From Endozoicomonas sp. G2_1 (GTDB lineage Bacteria; Pseudomonadota; Gammaproteobacteria; Enterobacterales; Alteromonadaceae): a DNA stretch of 64,000 nucleotides. Below are positions 46,043 to 55,262 of the stretch, piece after piece. A model generated the notes under the pieces. It was given only the letters and a program-made list of their open reading frames with translations, was not told where the DNA came from and ran no database searches. Location of the stretch: NCBI RefSeq assembly GCF_017744155.1, contig NZ_JAGHQT010000002.1:423634-487633 (forward strand), in the 5' to 3' direction. Both the position numbers and the translations under genes were made by a program. Every line of letters begins with the position of its first letter. Within the stretch, counting starts at the first letter, position 1.

Positions 46043-46831
46043 TTACGTGTCTGATAATTCCGTTTTTCCAAGCGCTCTTGAGATGTTTTCTGCCGTTTCA
46101 CCCAACAGTGAAATAACTTGTTCATGATCAACAGGATGTGAATTATCTAAATGAGACAAAAACGGTACAACCAAAGCGGCAACAACTTTACCCGTGTAGT
46201 TAAAAATTGGAAAACCGATATCTTGAACGCCGTTAACTTGCTGACTTTCAATACATTCATAGCCTTGCTCTTGAACACGCTCAACTATTTCGTTAAGTGC
46301 TTTTTTCGACATTCGTTTGTTTTTGCTGACACAATCAAGCATTGCGGTTCTACTTTCTTTATCAGAAAACGCCAGTAATACATGGCCCGAACACGTATTT
46401 TGAATAGGAACACGCGCACCAACTCGAACTGAGAACCCTAGGTCTGAAGGACTGTCTTTTTTAACAATAACAATCCCTGACTCACCACGTTCTATTACCA
46501 AGTGGCACGACTGTCGAATTGCATTACTTAACTTTGCCATAAATGGTGCCGCTATCGCAGACACCCTCTTTACGTCGGGTTGCTGATGCGCAAGCTCAAG
46601 TAACTTCATGGTAATAGAGTATTTATCTGAATCGTTATCCAGTTGGATATAACCGCGCTCTTCCAATACCACCAGCATGCGAAATAATTCACTTTTTTGT
46701 CTTCCAAGCATGTCGCTGATCTGCTTTAAGCTAAATGCCTCAGACTGTTTAGCCAACAATTCTAAAATGTCTAAACCTTTACTCAACGCAGGAGCTGAAT
46801 ACTGGGTTTTGCTCTTAGCCTCAGTGGTCAT
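46043..46831 (-). CDS. IclR family regulator of the sugar locus
   Basis: 262 residues. N-terminal winged helix (LSKGLDILELLAKQSEAFSLKQISDMLGRQKSELFRMLVVLEERGYI, about 17-65) and C-terminal effector domain (SCHLVIERGESGIVIVKKDSPS, VGARVPIQNTCSGHVLLAFSD, GVQDIGFPIFNYTGKVVAALVVPFLS). Divergent from the lactonase operon; an 8-N10-8 palindrome lies in the 240-bp gap. IclR regulators head L-fucose loci in other bacteria. Likely effector: a pathway sugar acid or its keto-deoxy form, by inference. Confidence 0.9.
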   Translation of the reverse strand: MTTEAKSKTQYSAPALSKGLDILELLAKQSEAFSLKQISDMLGRQKSELFRMLVVLEERGYIQLDNDSDKYSITMKLLELAHQQPDVKRVSAIAAPFMAKLSNAIRQSCHLVIERGESGIVIVKKDSPSDLGFSVRVGARVPIQNTCSGHVLLAFSDKESRTAMLDCVSKNKRMSKKALNEIVERVQEQGYECIESQQVNGVQDIGFPIFNYTGKVVAALVVPFLSHLDNSHPVDHEQVISLLGETAENISRALGKTELSDT

Positions 46832-46945
46832 ATCGATAACCTTTCAAATGTTGTGATAATTAAAGTGTTGTTATTTTAACACTAAAGTTGCTGATAACGA
46901 TAAGTAAGTCAACTAAATAGTGGTAAATAAAAAACGCCAAGTTAA

Positions 46946-46971
46946 ATATAAAATCACTTTGCATTTTATAT
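46946..46971. promoter_or_regulatory. palindromic operator, copy B (probable IclR-regulator site)
   Basis: ATATAAAA, ten bases, TTTTATAT: a perfect 8-bp inverted repeat with the same arms and spacer length as at 24889-24914. It sits 115 bases upstream of the IclR ATG and 100 bases upstream of the lactonase ATG, where it could control both. Confidence 0.65.
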
Positions 46972-47071
46972 AAGAAATGATATTTTACAAATAAGATTTA
47001 AAGAATAGTCTTTATTACTCGCCAAAGAGCCGATAAAACTATGACAAAAATAAGTTAACAGAGCAGACAAT

Positions 47072-47902
47072 ATGAAGATCATCGATAGTCACCAGCACTT
47101 TTGGCAAATTAATCGAGGCGACTACACTTGGCTAACACCCGAACTCAGTGCTATTTATCAAGACTTCTTACCAACAGATTTATCACCACAACTCGAACAA
47201 GCGGGTGTCTGTAAAACGGTATTAGTACAAGCAGCAGCATCAGTTGCAGAAACTGACTTCATGCTGAGTTTGGCTGACCAACACGACTTTATTCAAGGTG
47301 TTGTTGGCTGGGTAGATATGCAAAGTGAAGATGCCGTAAAACAAATAGAAAGGTTGAGCCAACACGCTAAATTCAAAGGTATTCGACCTATGTTGCAAGA
47401 TATCGCTGACGTCGATTGGATTTTGCAAGACCAGTTAGCACCAGTGTTTGATGCCTTGTTAAAGCACAAACTTAGATTCGACGCTTTAGTACTGCCAAAA
47501 CACTTAGCCAATATCAAAACACTAATCGAACGCTACCCAACATTACCAATGGTCATCGACCACGCAGCTAAGCCGGATATCGCCAATAACGAAATTGCAA
47601 GATGGCAGCAATCAATGACTGAGATTGCCAACTTTAAACACGTATATTGCAAATTGTCCGGGTTAGTGACGGAAGCGGGTGACTCACCTAGCGCCGCCAA
47701 GTTGCAACCTTATGTTAATGCCTTAGTGAATTTATTCGGTGCTGAGCGCTTAATTTGGGGCAGCGATTGGCCAGTAGTACAACTGGCGAATACGAGTTAT
47801 CAAGAATGGCTCACCATGGCCAAATCACTGTTAGTCAAGCTAACACCAGAACAACAGCAGCAAATTTTTGCTGATAACGCTGAAAAATTCTATCAACTTT
47901 AA
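47072..47902 (+). CDS. amidohydrolase-2 (COG3618) lactonase, probable L-fucono-lactonase
   Basis: 276 residues. TIM-barrel metal hydrolase of COG3618: IDSHQHFWQINRGDYTWLTPE at the N terminus, VLVQAAASVAETDFML, FKGIRPMLQD, LPMVIDHAAKP, YCKLSGLVTEA and LIWGSDWPV near the end (catalytic Asp in GSDWP). Members hydrolyse L-fucono-1,5-lactone, L-rhamnono- or D-arabinono-lactones. First gene of the plus-strand catabolic operon. Acts after the aldose dehydrogenase encoded last in the same operon. Confidence 0.88.
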   Translation: MKIIDSHQHFWQINRGDYTWLTPELSAIYQDFLPTDLSPQLEQAGVCKTVLVQAAASVAETDFMLSLADQHDFIQGVVGWVDMQSEDAVKQIERLSQHAKFKGIRPMLQDIADVDWILQDQLAPVFDALLKHKLRFDALVLPKHLANIKTLIERYPTLPMVIDHAAKPDIANNEIARWQQSMTEIANFKHVYCKLSGLVTEAGDSPSAAKLQPYVNALVNLFGAERLIWGSDWPVVQLANTSYQEWLTMAKSLLVKLTPEQQQQIFADNAEKFYQL

Positions 47903-47972
47903 ATGTAATTTACTGCTCGCGCCAAACGCTTAATCAATGTTGCGGGTATATTGACAAGATCAGGAGCAAAAC

Positions 47973-49544
47973 ATGAGCATTCAAGGGCAATCTTATATTA
48001 ACGGTCAATGGGTCGTACCTACAGGTGGCAAATTTTCGTCGTGGAATCCGGTCACCGATAGCGCTATCGCAGAAGTTAGCAGTTGTACGCGTGAAGATGT
48101 CGAAACAGCAGCAAATGCAGCCGCAGCGGCAATGCCTGTGCTAAGAGCAAAATCAACCGATGACATTGCCAAGCTGCTCAATACCATTGCCGATGAAATA
48201 GAAGCACTTGGCAGCGAGTTGATTGAAACCGGTATGGCTGAAACAGGCTTACCTGAAGCTCGACTTATAGGAGAGCGTGGCCGCACCTGTGGCCAAATTC
48301 GCGCCTTTGCCAATTTGGTTGCCGATGGCAGCTATTTGCAAGCCAGTATTGACCTTGCGCAACCTGATCGCCAGCCACTGCCTAAGCCTGACATTCGCGC
48401 TTGTTTTCAGCCACTAGGGCCAATTGCCGTTTTTGGCGCATCAAACTTCCCATTCGCCTTTGGCTGTTTAGGTGGTGATACTGCTGCCGCACTCGCTGCT
48501 GGCAATGCGGTTATAGCAAAAGGTCACCCAAGTCATCCACAAACTTCAAGTTTGTTTGCTAAAGCTACGGCGACCGCCATTGAAAAATGTGACTTCCCAA
48601 CGGCAACATTTTCACTATTACAAGGCAGTGGCCACGAGCTTGGCACCGCTTTAGTTGAGCACGAAGCAATTAAAGCTGTTGGTTTTACTGGTTCATTAGG
48701 TGGTGGTCGCGCCTTAATGGACATTGCCGCCAAACGAGCAACGCCGATTCCTGTCTACGCTGAAATGGGCAGTGTCAATCCAGTATTTGTTATGCCTGAC
48801 GCCCTCGATAATAACTTGGATGATATTGCCGCTGGTTTAGCCGGATCAATTGTCATGGGTACTGGCCAATTTTGTACATCACCAGGGCTGGTAGTAACCT
48901 TAAAAAGCGAGCTTGCAGAGAAAACCGCAGCTCACCTGAGCGAACAGCCACAGGGTGTTATGCTTAACCCAGGCATTGCTAGTGCGTTAAACAGTGGTAT
49001 TCAAGAGCGTTTAGGCAATAGTAAAGTTGAACTACTCACCGGCGGTTTAGCAAAAGAAACACCACTAAAACCTTGTAACAGCTTAATGAAAGTAAGCGCG
49101 GAAACATTTCTATCCGACGATGAACTGCTCGAAGAGTTATTTGGTCCGGTGTCACTAGTGGTGGAGTGTGACTCAGTAACGCAAATGCAAGCAGTTGCTA
49201 AGCACATTCAAGGTAATTTAACCGCGACCATTCACACTCAAGCTTTTGATGATGACGCAGTAAAAAGCTTACTTGCCGCATTAAGTGCTACTACAGGTCG
49301 CGTGCTATTTAACGGTTACCCAACCGGCGTTGAGGTTTGCCCATCAATGGTTCACGGCGGTCCTTACCCTGCCTCATCGTCAGCAACGGCAACCAGTGTT
49401 GGCACAGCCGCCATTAACCGCTTTGTTAGTCGCGTGGCCTATCAAAACTGCCCTGATAATTTATTGCCCGCGGCCTTGCAAAACGCCAATCCACTGGGTA
49501 TCTGGCGTTTAGTCGACGGCGAGTTCAGTCAAACAACGGTATAA
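47973..49544 (+). CDS. 2,5-dioxovalerate (alpha-ketoglutarate semialdehyde) dehydrogenase
   Basis: 523 residues. NADP-type aldehyde dehydrogenase of the KGSADH group: FGASNFPFAFGCLGGDTAAALAAGN, KGHPSHPQTS, VGFTGSLGGGRAL, EMGSVNPVF with catalytic Glu, and GQFCTSPG with catalytic Cys301. Ribosome site AGGAG precedes the ATG. In oxidative pentose pathways this enzyme makes 2-oxoglutarate from the product of the FAH-family dehydratase encoded next. Its presence implies that five-carbon acids are also degraded. Oxidation of L-lactaldehyde is an alternative in a fucose setting. Confidence 0.88.
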   Translation: MSIQGQSYINGQWVVPTGGKFSSWNPVTDSAIAEVSSCTREDVETAANAAAAAMPVLRAKSTDDIAKLLNTIADEIEALGSELIETGMAETGLPEARLIGERGRTCGQIRAFANLVADGSYLQASIDLAQPDRQPLPKPDIRACFQPLGPIAVFGASNFPFAFGCLGGDTAAALAAGNAVIAKGHPSHPQTSSLFAKATATAIEKCDFPTATFSLLQGSGHELGTALVEHEAIKAVGFTGSLGGGRALMDIAAKRATPIPVYAEMGSVNPVFVMPDALDNNLDDIAAGLAGSIVMGTGQFCTSPGLVVTLKSELAEKTAAHLSEQPQGVMLNPGIASALNSGIQERLGNSKVELLTGGLAKETPLKPCNSLMKVSAETFLSDDELLEELFGPVSLVVECDSVTQMQAVAKHIQGNLTATIHTQAFDDDAVKSLLAALSATTGRVLFNGYPTGVEVCPSMVHGGPYPASSSATATSVGTAAINRFVSRVAYQNCPDNLLPAALQNANPLGIWRLVDGEFSQTTV

Positions 49545-49570
49545 CGGCAAGTGACACAACAGGTATTACT

Positions 49571-50812
49571 ATGACAATTAAACACTACCAAACAGTACAA
49601 GACATTTCCTTGCAAGACAGCTTGCCAAACAACGGCCGAGAAGGCACGTGGCTTGGGCGCGCATGGCTGCCAGCTGGCTTTAGTCCAAGCGGTATTGCCG
49701 GCCCTCATGTCATCACCATTAGAGGCGAGGACATTGTCGAGCTATCCTCGAGCTTTAAAACCATTGCCGATGTTACTCGACACCCAGAGCCAACAGCCGC
49801 GGTGCAACAAGCAACTGGCAGCACCGTTTGTCGCTTAAGTGAATTATTCGACAACAGTTTATTTCACCAAGTGCCAGAAAATATTGCAGATGCCGATAAA
49901 CCGGTATTATTAGCACCCAATGATATTCAAGCAATTAAAGCCGCTGGCGTAACATTTGCCGCCAGTTTAATTGAACGAGTAATTGAAGAGCGTGCACTTG
50001 GCGATGCGGCCAAAGCAGAAGAAATTCGCGCGATAGTTCATTCCGCTATTGGTGATAATCTACAAGATATTGTGCCTGGCAGTGAACAAGCACAAGCGTT
50101 GAAAGAGAAGCTGATTGCTGAGGGTATTTGGTCGCAATACTTAGAAGTTGGCATTGGCCCAGACACCGAAGTATTCACTAAATCACAACCTATGTCGGCT
50201 ATTGCTCATGGCAGCCAATTGGGAATTTTAGCCACCAGTGGTTGGAACAACCCAGAACCAGAGATTGCTTTTTTGGTATCGCCCGAAGGTAAATTTCTTG
50301 GCGCTACTTTAGCTAATGATGTTAACTTGCGCGATTACGAAGGTCGCAGTGCACTGTTATTAGGTAAAGCGAAAGATCAAAACGGTAGCTGTCCAATCGG
50401 CCCTATGTTCCGATTGTTTGATCATACCTACAGCTTGGCCGATGCCGCTAATGCCGAGGTGTCATTAACCATTACCGGTGAAGATGGCTTTGTTAGTTCT
50501 GGCGCCAACATTATGTCGGAAATCAGCCGTACACCCGGCAGTATTATTGCGCAAGTTTGCAATCGCTCTCATCAATATCCTGATGGCTTAACCATTATGC
50601 TGGGAACTATGTTTGCGCCAACGGAAGACCGCGCCGAACCCGGTATGGGTTTCACCCATAAAGTAGGCGATAGAGTTGAGATATCATCACCTAAGTTAGG
50701 TAAGCTAGTGAACTGGGTTAATTATTGCGACCAAATACCCACTTGGCATTATTCAACAGCTGATTTAATTAACTTTTTACTGCAAGTACAACAGCAGCAA
50801 CTGACTCGCTAA
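49571..50812 (+). CDS. FAH-family (COG3970) keto-deoxy-pentonate dehydratase
   Basis: 413 residues, longer than the FAH protein at 21653-22501. N-terminal segment NGREGTWLGRAWLPAGFSPSGIAGPHVITIRG and C-terminal FAH core (QLGILATSGWNNPEPEIAFLVSPEGKFLGATLANDVNLRDYEGRSALLLGKAKDQNGSCPIGPMF) identify the COG3970 subgroup. The acidic metal ligands are in NPEPEIAF and NDVNLRD. Members next to KGSADH are taken as 2-keto-3-deoxy-D-arabonate (or L-arabonate) dehydratases giving 2-oxoglutarate semialdehyde. The step is inferred from the gene pair; a diketo-acid hydrolase role is possible. Confidence 0.8.
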   Translation: MTIKHYQTVQDISLQDSLPNNGREGTWLGRAWLPAGFSPSGIAGPHVITIRGEDIVELSSSFKTIADVTRHPEPTAAVQQATGSTVCRLSELFDNSLFHQVPENIADADKPVLLAPNDIQAIKAAGVTFAASLIERVIEERALGDAAKAEEIRAIVHSAIGDNLQDIVPGSEQAQALKEKLIAEGIWSQYLEVGIGPDTEVFTKSQPMSAIAHGSQLGILATSGWNNPEPEIAFLVSPEGKFLGATLANDVNLRDYEGRSALLLGKAKDQNGSCPIGPMFRLFDHTYSLADAANAEVSLTITGEDGFVSSGANIMSEISRTPGSIIAQVCNRSHQYPDGLTIMLGTMFAPTEDRAEPGMGFTHKVGDRVEISSPKLGKLVNWVNYCDQIPTWHYSTADLINFLLQVQQQQLTR

Positions 50813-50820
50813 GGTTAACG

Positions 50821-51846
50821 ATGACAACAATAAAACAAAGAATAATCGGCAATACCGACCTTAAGGTAGACACCTTAGGCTTTGGCTGTGCACCACTGGG
50901 CAACTTGTATACACCAGTGACAAATCAAGACGCCGACGAACTATTAAATACGGCATGGCAACACGGTTTTCGCTATTACGATACCGCACCACATTATGGT
51001 CAAGGCCTCAGTGAACGTCGCGTTGGAGATATTTTAAGACCGCTCCAAGGGCAAGATTACGTCTTATCAACTAAGGTTGGCCGACTATTAAAGCCTGCTG
51101 GCTATGCCAAAGAACGTCACTGTTATCAGTCGCCAATGCCGTTTGATATTCATTACGACTACAGTTACGACGGTGTTATGCGCTCGTTTGAAGACAGCGT
51201 TCAGCGCCTTGGCCTCGATCGCATCGATATTTTATATATGCACGATATTGGCGAAGTGACCCATGGCGATAACAACAAGCACCATTTCCCTATTGCCATG
51301 GAAGGCGGCTACAAAGCTATGGATGAGTTGCGCTCACAAGGCTTGGTAAAAGCGATTGGCCTTGGTGTTAATGAATACCAAGTGTGTGAACAGGCAATGG
51401 AGTATGGACAATGGGATTGTTTCTTACTCGCTGGTCGTTACACCCTGTTAGAACAGGAGTCGTTAGAAACCTTTTTGCCGAAATGCGAGGCACAAAACTG
51501 TTCAATCATTATTGGTGGTGCTTACAACTCAGGCATTCTTGCCACAGGCGTTAAAAAAGGCGGCACGGTACATTACGATTATGGCCCCGCGCCACAACAC
51601 ATTATCGATAAAGTGGCAAAAATCGAAGACCTGTGCGAACGCTATCAAGTGCCATTGGCAGCCGCTGCATTGCAATTTTCATTAGCGCACCCAAGCGTGG
51701 CCAGCGTTATTCCGGGTATGGGTAATGTTCGTCGCGTTCAGCAAACAATCGATTTATTTAATATGGAGATTAATAGTGACTTCTGGGCAGAGCTTAAGCA
51801 CCTTGGCTTAGTTAGACCAGATACACCATTACCGGGCGGTAACTAG
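50821..51846 (+). CDS. aldo-keto reductase, probable L-fucose / D-arabinose (D-threo-aldose) 1-dehydrogenase
   Basis: 341 residues, AKR barrel: LKVDTLGFGCAPLGNLYTPVTNQDADELL, YYDTAPHYGQGLSERRVG with the active-site Asp/Tyr, LSTKVGRLLKP with Lys, ILYMHDIGE with His. This is the D-threo-aldose 1-dehydrogenase (galactose/fucose dehydrogenase-like) subgroup, recognised by the VGRLLKP and DYSYDGVMRSFEDSVQRLGLDRIDIL stretches. It oxidises L-fucose, L-galactose and D-arabinose at C1 to lactones. Starts eight bases after the preceding stop, with ribosome site AAGG. Confidence 0.85.
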   Translation: MTTIKQRIIGNTDLKVDTLGFGCAPLGNLYTPVTNQDADELLNTAWQHGFRYYDTAPHYGQGLSERRVGDILRPLQGQDYVLSTKVGRLLKPAGYAKERHCYQSPMPFDIHYDYSYDGVMRSFEDSVQRLGLDRIDILYMHDIGEVTHGDNNKHHFPIAMEGGYKAMDELRSQGLVKAIGLGVNEYQVCEQAMEYGQWDCFLLAGRYTLLEQESLETFLPKCEAQNCSIIIGGAYNSGILATGVKKGGTVHYDYGPAPQHIIDKVAKIEDLCERYQVPLAAAALQFSLAHPSVASVIPGMGNVRRVQQTIDLFNMEINSDFWAELKHLGLVRPDTPLPGGN

Positions 51847-52284
51847 GAAATAGGTATCGAGAAAAGCAGTGAAGTGATAATTGCACTGCTATGCTGAAAT
51901 ACTGAGTTTGTCAGCGTCTTGCTCAAACTCGGTATTATTTTCAAAAACACTCACCAACAGTGAAATCAATAAAACGGATAGCGCTGGTACCATCATCAAA
52001 ATAAAAACCATCATTAAACTCGGCATTTTCCTTCCCCTCACGTTAACGCACTAAGTTACAAATTCAGACAAACTATTTACAAGTTGTATTAACTAAGTCG
52101 CAATAACGTTTACAAAGGTTGTGCCAAACTCAAATTATTTTTCATATCATTGAAAAATATAAGTTTTTATTTTTATGGGAAAATTTTAAATTCCCCTCAT
52201 TGTTACATTTAGTCATCACAGTTAGCAGAGCTGACTAACTATTGGTTAAATTAACAACTCTGATTTCACTGAGATAATAAGAGC
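51847..52284. other. intergenic region with one small gene
   Basis: 438 bp between the aldose dehydrogenase gene and dusA. It contains the 45-codon membrane protein at 51889-52026. The rest (52027-52284) is AT-rich, with no recognised element. Confidence 0.5.
51889..52026 (-). CDS. 45-residue single-span membrane protein
   Basis: A small frame with a strong ribosome site (AGGGGAAGG, four bases ahead of ATG 52026) and TAG stop. The product starts with a Met/Leu-rich membrane segment of about 26 residues (LMMVFILMMVPALSVLLISL and on to about residue 28) and ends in an acidic polar tail (ENNTEFEQDADKLS). No family recognised. The ribosome site, uninterrupted hydrophobic segment and charged tail favour a real gene over chance. 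Convergent with the aldose dehydrogenase gene, so not clearly part of the sugar locus. Confidence 0.55.
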   Translation of the reverse strand: MPSLMMVFILMMVPALSVLLISLLVSVFENNTEFEQDADKLSISA

Positions 52285-53277
52285 TTAAGTGTCTTGAGCA
52301 ACAGTTGTTGGGGCAGCGTCGCCAACTAGCGCAAAAGCGTCTAACAACAACTGTCCAGTTGCTTCCACCTTACCCATGTTTTCACTGAGGTAACGCCTGA
52401 ATTGTTTGGCGCCTGGCAAACCATTGCATAGGCCAAGCATATGGCGAGCGACATGACCAACCTTGCCACCTTCGGCAATATGACGATCAATGTATTCCAC
52501 CATTTGTTCGACAACTTCACGACGAGAAATGATCGGCTTATCTGCCTGCCAAATGTTTTGATCTGCCTTAGCTAACATATATGGATTAGAATAGACTTCG
52601 CGCCCGATCATCACACCATCAATGTGCTTTAAATGCTCAAGTGACTCAGCGTAAGTTTTAATACCGCCGTTAATCGAAATTTGATAATCACTGAAGTCTT
52701 GTTTGATTTGATAAACGCGATCGTAATCGAGCGGTGGAATTTCGCGATTTTGCTTTGGACTTAAACCCGAAAGCCAAGCTTTGCGAGCGTGAACAATAAA
52801 GTGCTGACACCCTGCTTCGCCAACAATGCGAATAAAGTCGTGTAAGAACTGGTAGCTGTCACAGTCGTCAATGCCAATACGAGATTTTACCGTCACCGGA
52901 ATTTTTACCGCTGCTTGCATTTGGTTAACGCACTGAGCAACTAGCTCAGGCTCAACCATTAAACAAGCACCAAAACGACCATTTTGCACGCGATCAGACG
53001 GACAGCCAACGTTGATGTTAATTTCATCGTAGCCGTATTGTTCGGCTTTTTTAGCGCATTCCACCATAGCGGCAACATCACTACCACCAAGTTGCAATAC
53101 AACCGGCTGTTCCTCTTGATTAAACTTCAAATAATCCCATTTACCGTAAATAATCGCACCAGTTGTCACCATTTCGGTATAAAGCACAGTATTAGCTGAC
53201 ATTAAACGGTAGAAGTAACGACAGTGGCGATCAGTCCAATCGAGCATCGGGGCAACAGAGAGTTTATGAGAAATCAT
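52285..53277 (-). CDS. dusA: tRNA-dihydrouridine(20/20a) synthase
   Basis: 330 residues. N terminus SVAPMLDWTDRHCRYFYRLMS and LYTEMVTTGAI are DusA-specific; catalytic Cys lies in INVGCPSDRVQNGRFGACLM; FMN-binding segments VKSRIGIDD, FIVHARKAWLSGLSPKQNREIPPL and INGGIKT follow. It reduces U20/U20a in the tRNA D-loop with FMN and NADPH. Core gene, transcribed alone. Confidence 0.95.
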   Translation of the reverse strand: MISHKLSVAPMLDWTDRHCRYFYRLMSANTVLYTEMVTTGAIIYGKWDYLKFNQEEQPVVLQLGGSDVAAMVECAKKAEQYGYDEININVGCPSDRVQNGRFGACLMVEPELVAQCVNQMQAAVKIPVTVKSRIGIDDCDSYQFLHDFIRIVGEAGCQHFIVHARKAWLSGLSPKQNREIPPLDYDRVYQIKQDFSDYQISINGGIKTYAESLEHLKHIDGVMIGREVYSNPYMLAKADQNIWQADKPIISRREVVEQMVEYIDRHIAEGGKVGHVARHMLGLCNGLPGAKQFRRYLSENMGKVEATGQLLLDAFALVGDAAPTTVAQDT

Positions 53278-53423
53278 ATTGGTTAATTTAAAGACAGTTA
53301 AGTTGAAAGTAGCCAGTTAGTGGCTAATATCAGCCACAATCGTGCAATTATAATCGCTGTTGCTAATCCAGACAAAGAAAATTAGTGCTATCGCAGCTAA
53401 GGCAAAGAAGCCCAAGAAAGCAA

Positions 53424-54329
53424 CTAGATTAAATAGCGAGAAAATTCACTCACAACAAATTCTTTAAACAGCTTCAAACGGGCGGGTTGATAATTGTCTT
53501 GCAAGTACACCAAATAAAAAGGCGTTGAAGCCACTTGCCAATCTTCAAATACGGGTTCGAGTAAACCTTGTTCAACATGCTCGCGACAATAGAGCTCTGG
53601 CACCCGAATAATACCCTGCCCAGCAAGTGCTGCCGACAACATCACTCGACCGTTTTTACAGGTCAAAACACTGCTAATAACGCAATCTTGCTCACTACCC
53701 GTTTGCTTATCGATAAAGCGCCATTGCCGTAAGCTGCCGCTAATACATCGGTGTTCCGTTAACTCTTTAGGTGCCGTTGGTCGACCAAATTGCGTTAGGT
53801 ATTGAGGACTAGCATAGGTGTTAATAGTTAAGTCGGTGAGCTTGCGTGCGATCAAACTTGAGTCTTGTAATGCCCCCATTCTAAAGACAAAATCAAACTC
53901 GCCAGCAACTAAATCAACTCTACGACTGGCAAAGTCTAATTCAACGTTAATATCTGGATAGCGCGCCATAAAATCTGTTACCAAAGGAGCGACAATGTCT
54001 TCGCCAATCGCTCCACCTACACAGTTGATACGAATTTCTCCAGCTGCGCGCTCAGCGCTGCCAACCGCTTCTTCAACGGCGCTATTTATTGTATGTAGTG
54101 ATTGCTGACACTGCTCAAAAAGTCGAAGCCCTTGTTGTGTTAAATGCTGGCTACGGGTAGTACGCACTAACAAACTTACACCCAGTTCAGCTTCTAACTG
54201 CGCCAGCTGTTTCGAAATATGGGAGCGTGAACACCCGAGTACCTCCGCAGCTTTAGTAAAACTGCCCGCTTGGGCAAGTACAACAAAGGTTCTAACATCG
54301 GCGAGATTAATATTATTTTTGGCAAGCAC
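53424..54329 (-). CDS. LysR family transcriptional regulator
   Basis: About 301 residues from GTG 54329 (TTG 54350 is an alternative; no ATG is available). N-terminal winged helix: LADVRTFVVLAQAGSFTKAAEVLGCSRSHISKQLAQLEAELGVSLLVRTTRS. Co-inducer domain continues with INCVGGAIGEDIVAPLVTDFMARYPDINVELDFASRRVDLVAGEFDFVFR, the CrgA-like subgroup. Divergent from an SDR gene with a gap of about 117 bp, a usual LysR target arrangement. Confidence 0.88.
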   Translation of the reverse strand: MLAKNNINLADVRTFVVLAQAGSFTKAAEVLGCSRSHISKQLAQLEAELGVSLLVRTTRSQHLTQQGLRLFEQCQQSLHTINSAVEEAVGSAERAAGEIRINCVGGAIGEDIVAPLVTDFMARYPDINVELDFASRRVDLVAGEFDFVFRMGALQDSSLIARKLTDLTINTYASPQYLTQFGRPTAPKELTEHRCISGSLRQWRFIDKQTGSEQDCVISSVLTCKNGRVMLSAALAGQGIIRVPELYCREHVEQGLLEPVFEDWQVASTPFYLVYLQDNYQPARLKLFKEFVVSEFSRYLI

Positions 54330-54446
54330 AATAATCCACCCAATTGTCAACTAATAGTAAACAAAGATGTAATTTAAACACTATATATCATCAAAATAAA
54401 TCGCTTTACCATAACATCATAAAATTTCTTAACTAAAAGGTGATTT

Positions 54447-55166
54447 ATGAAAAAGCTCGTTGTGATTACAGGTGCAAGTTCAGGTATTGGTGAAGAAACA
54501 GCTAAGTTACTCAGTGCCCAAGGTCATCCATTACTGTTAGTTGCTCGTCGTCTTGACCGCTTAAAAGCCCTTAATTTACCTAACGCAATTTGTGCGCAGG
54601 TAGATGTCACCGACAAAAACGTATTTAAAGCAGCTATTGAGCAAGCAACTGAGCAATATGGTCCAGTTGATTTGTTGATTAACAATGCTGGGGTTATGCA
54701 GCTTGGACAAATTGATGTTCAAGACGCCAGCGAGTGGCAAACTATGTACAACGTCAACGTACTCGGTTTATTAAACGGTATGCAAACCGTACTTACCGAT
54801 ATGAAAGCGCGTAACACGGGTACTATTATCAACATTAGCTCTGTTGCCGGTCGCAAAACCTTTGGCAACCACGCCGCTTATTGTGGTACTAAATTCGCGG
54901 TTCATGCTATTTCTGAAAACGTTCGTGAAGAAGTGGCTGACGCCAATGTTCGGGTCATCACCATTGCACCAGGTGCGGTTGAAACTGAGTTGCTATCACA
55001 TACAACTTCAGAAGAAATTATTGCGGGTTACGAAGCGTGGAAAGAGCAAATGGGCACGGTATTAGCTCCTGTTGACGTTGCTAACGCCATCAACTTTGCC
55101 TACCAACAACCGCAAAGTGTTTGTATTCGAGAAATCGTGCTCGCTGCCACTAAGCAGCAACCTTAA
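54447..55166 (+). CDS. short-chain dehydrogenase/reductase (YdfG-like)
   Basis: 239 residues. SDR motifs: TGASSGIGEETAKLL (cofactor loop), NNAGVM, NISSVAGRKTFGNHAAYCGTKFAVHAI (Ser, Tyr and Lys) and IAPGAVETEL. It belongs to the group of NADP-dependent serine/3-hydroxy acid dehydrogenase-like enzymes; the substrate is undetermined. Ribosome site AAAGGTG precedes the ATG. Likely controlled by the divergent LysR regulator. Confidence 0.85.
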   Translation: MKKLVVITGASSGIGEETAKLLSAQGHPLLLVARRLDRLKALNLPNAICAQVDVTDKNVFKAAIEQATEQYGPVDLLINNAGVMQLGQIDVQDASEWQTMYNVNVLGLLNGMQTVLTDMKARNTGTIINISSVAGRKTFGNHAAYCGTKFAVHAISENVREEVADANVRVITIAPGAVETELLSHTTSEEIIAGYEAWKEQMGTVLAPVDVANAINFAYQQPQSVCIREIVLAATKQQP

Positions 55167-55212
55167 CCTCTTTAGGCTAGCACACTAATTCTAGTGTTTA
55201 ACCTTCCCCGGT

Positions 55213-55252
55213 AATCAAGTGTCATCGTCCTAGGCACTTGATTGCTTTTTTT
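55213..55252 (+). terminator. intrinsic terminator of the SDR gene
   Basis: AATCAAGTG (55213-55221) pairs with CACTTGATT (55235-55243), followed by GC and seven T residues. Confidence 0.88.
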
Positions 55253-55262
55253 CTAAAAACGA

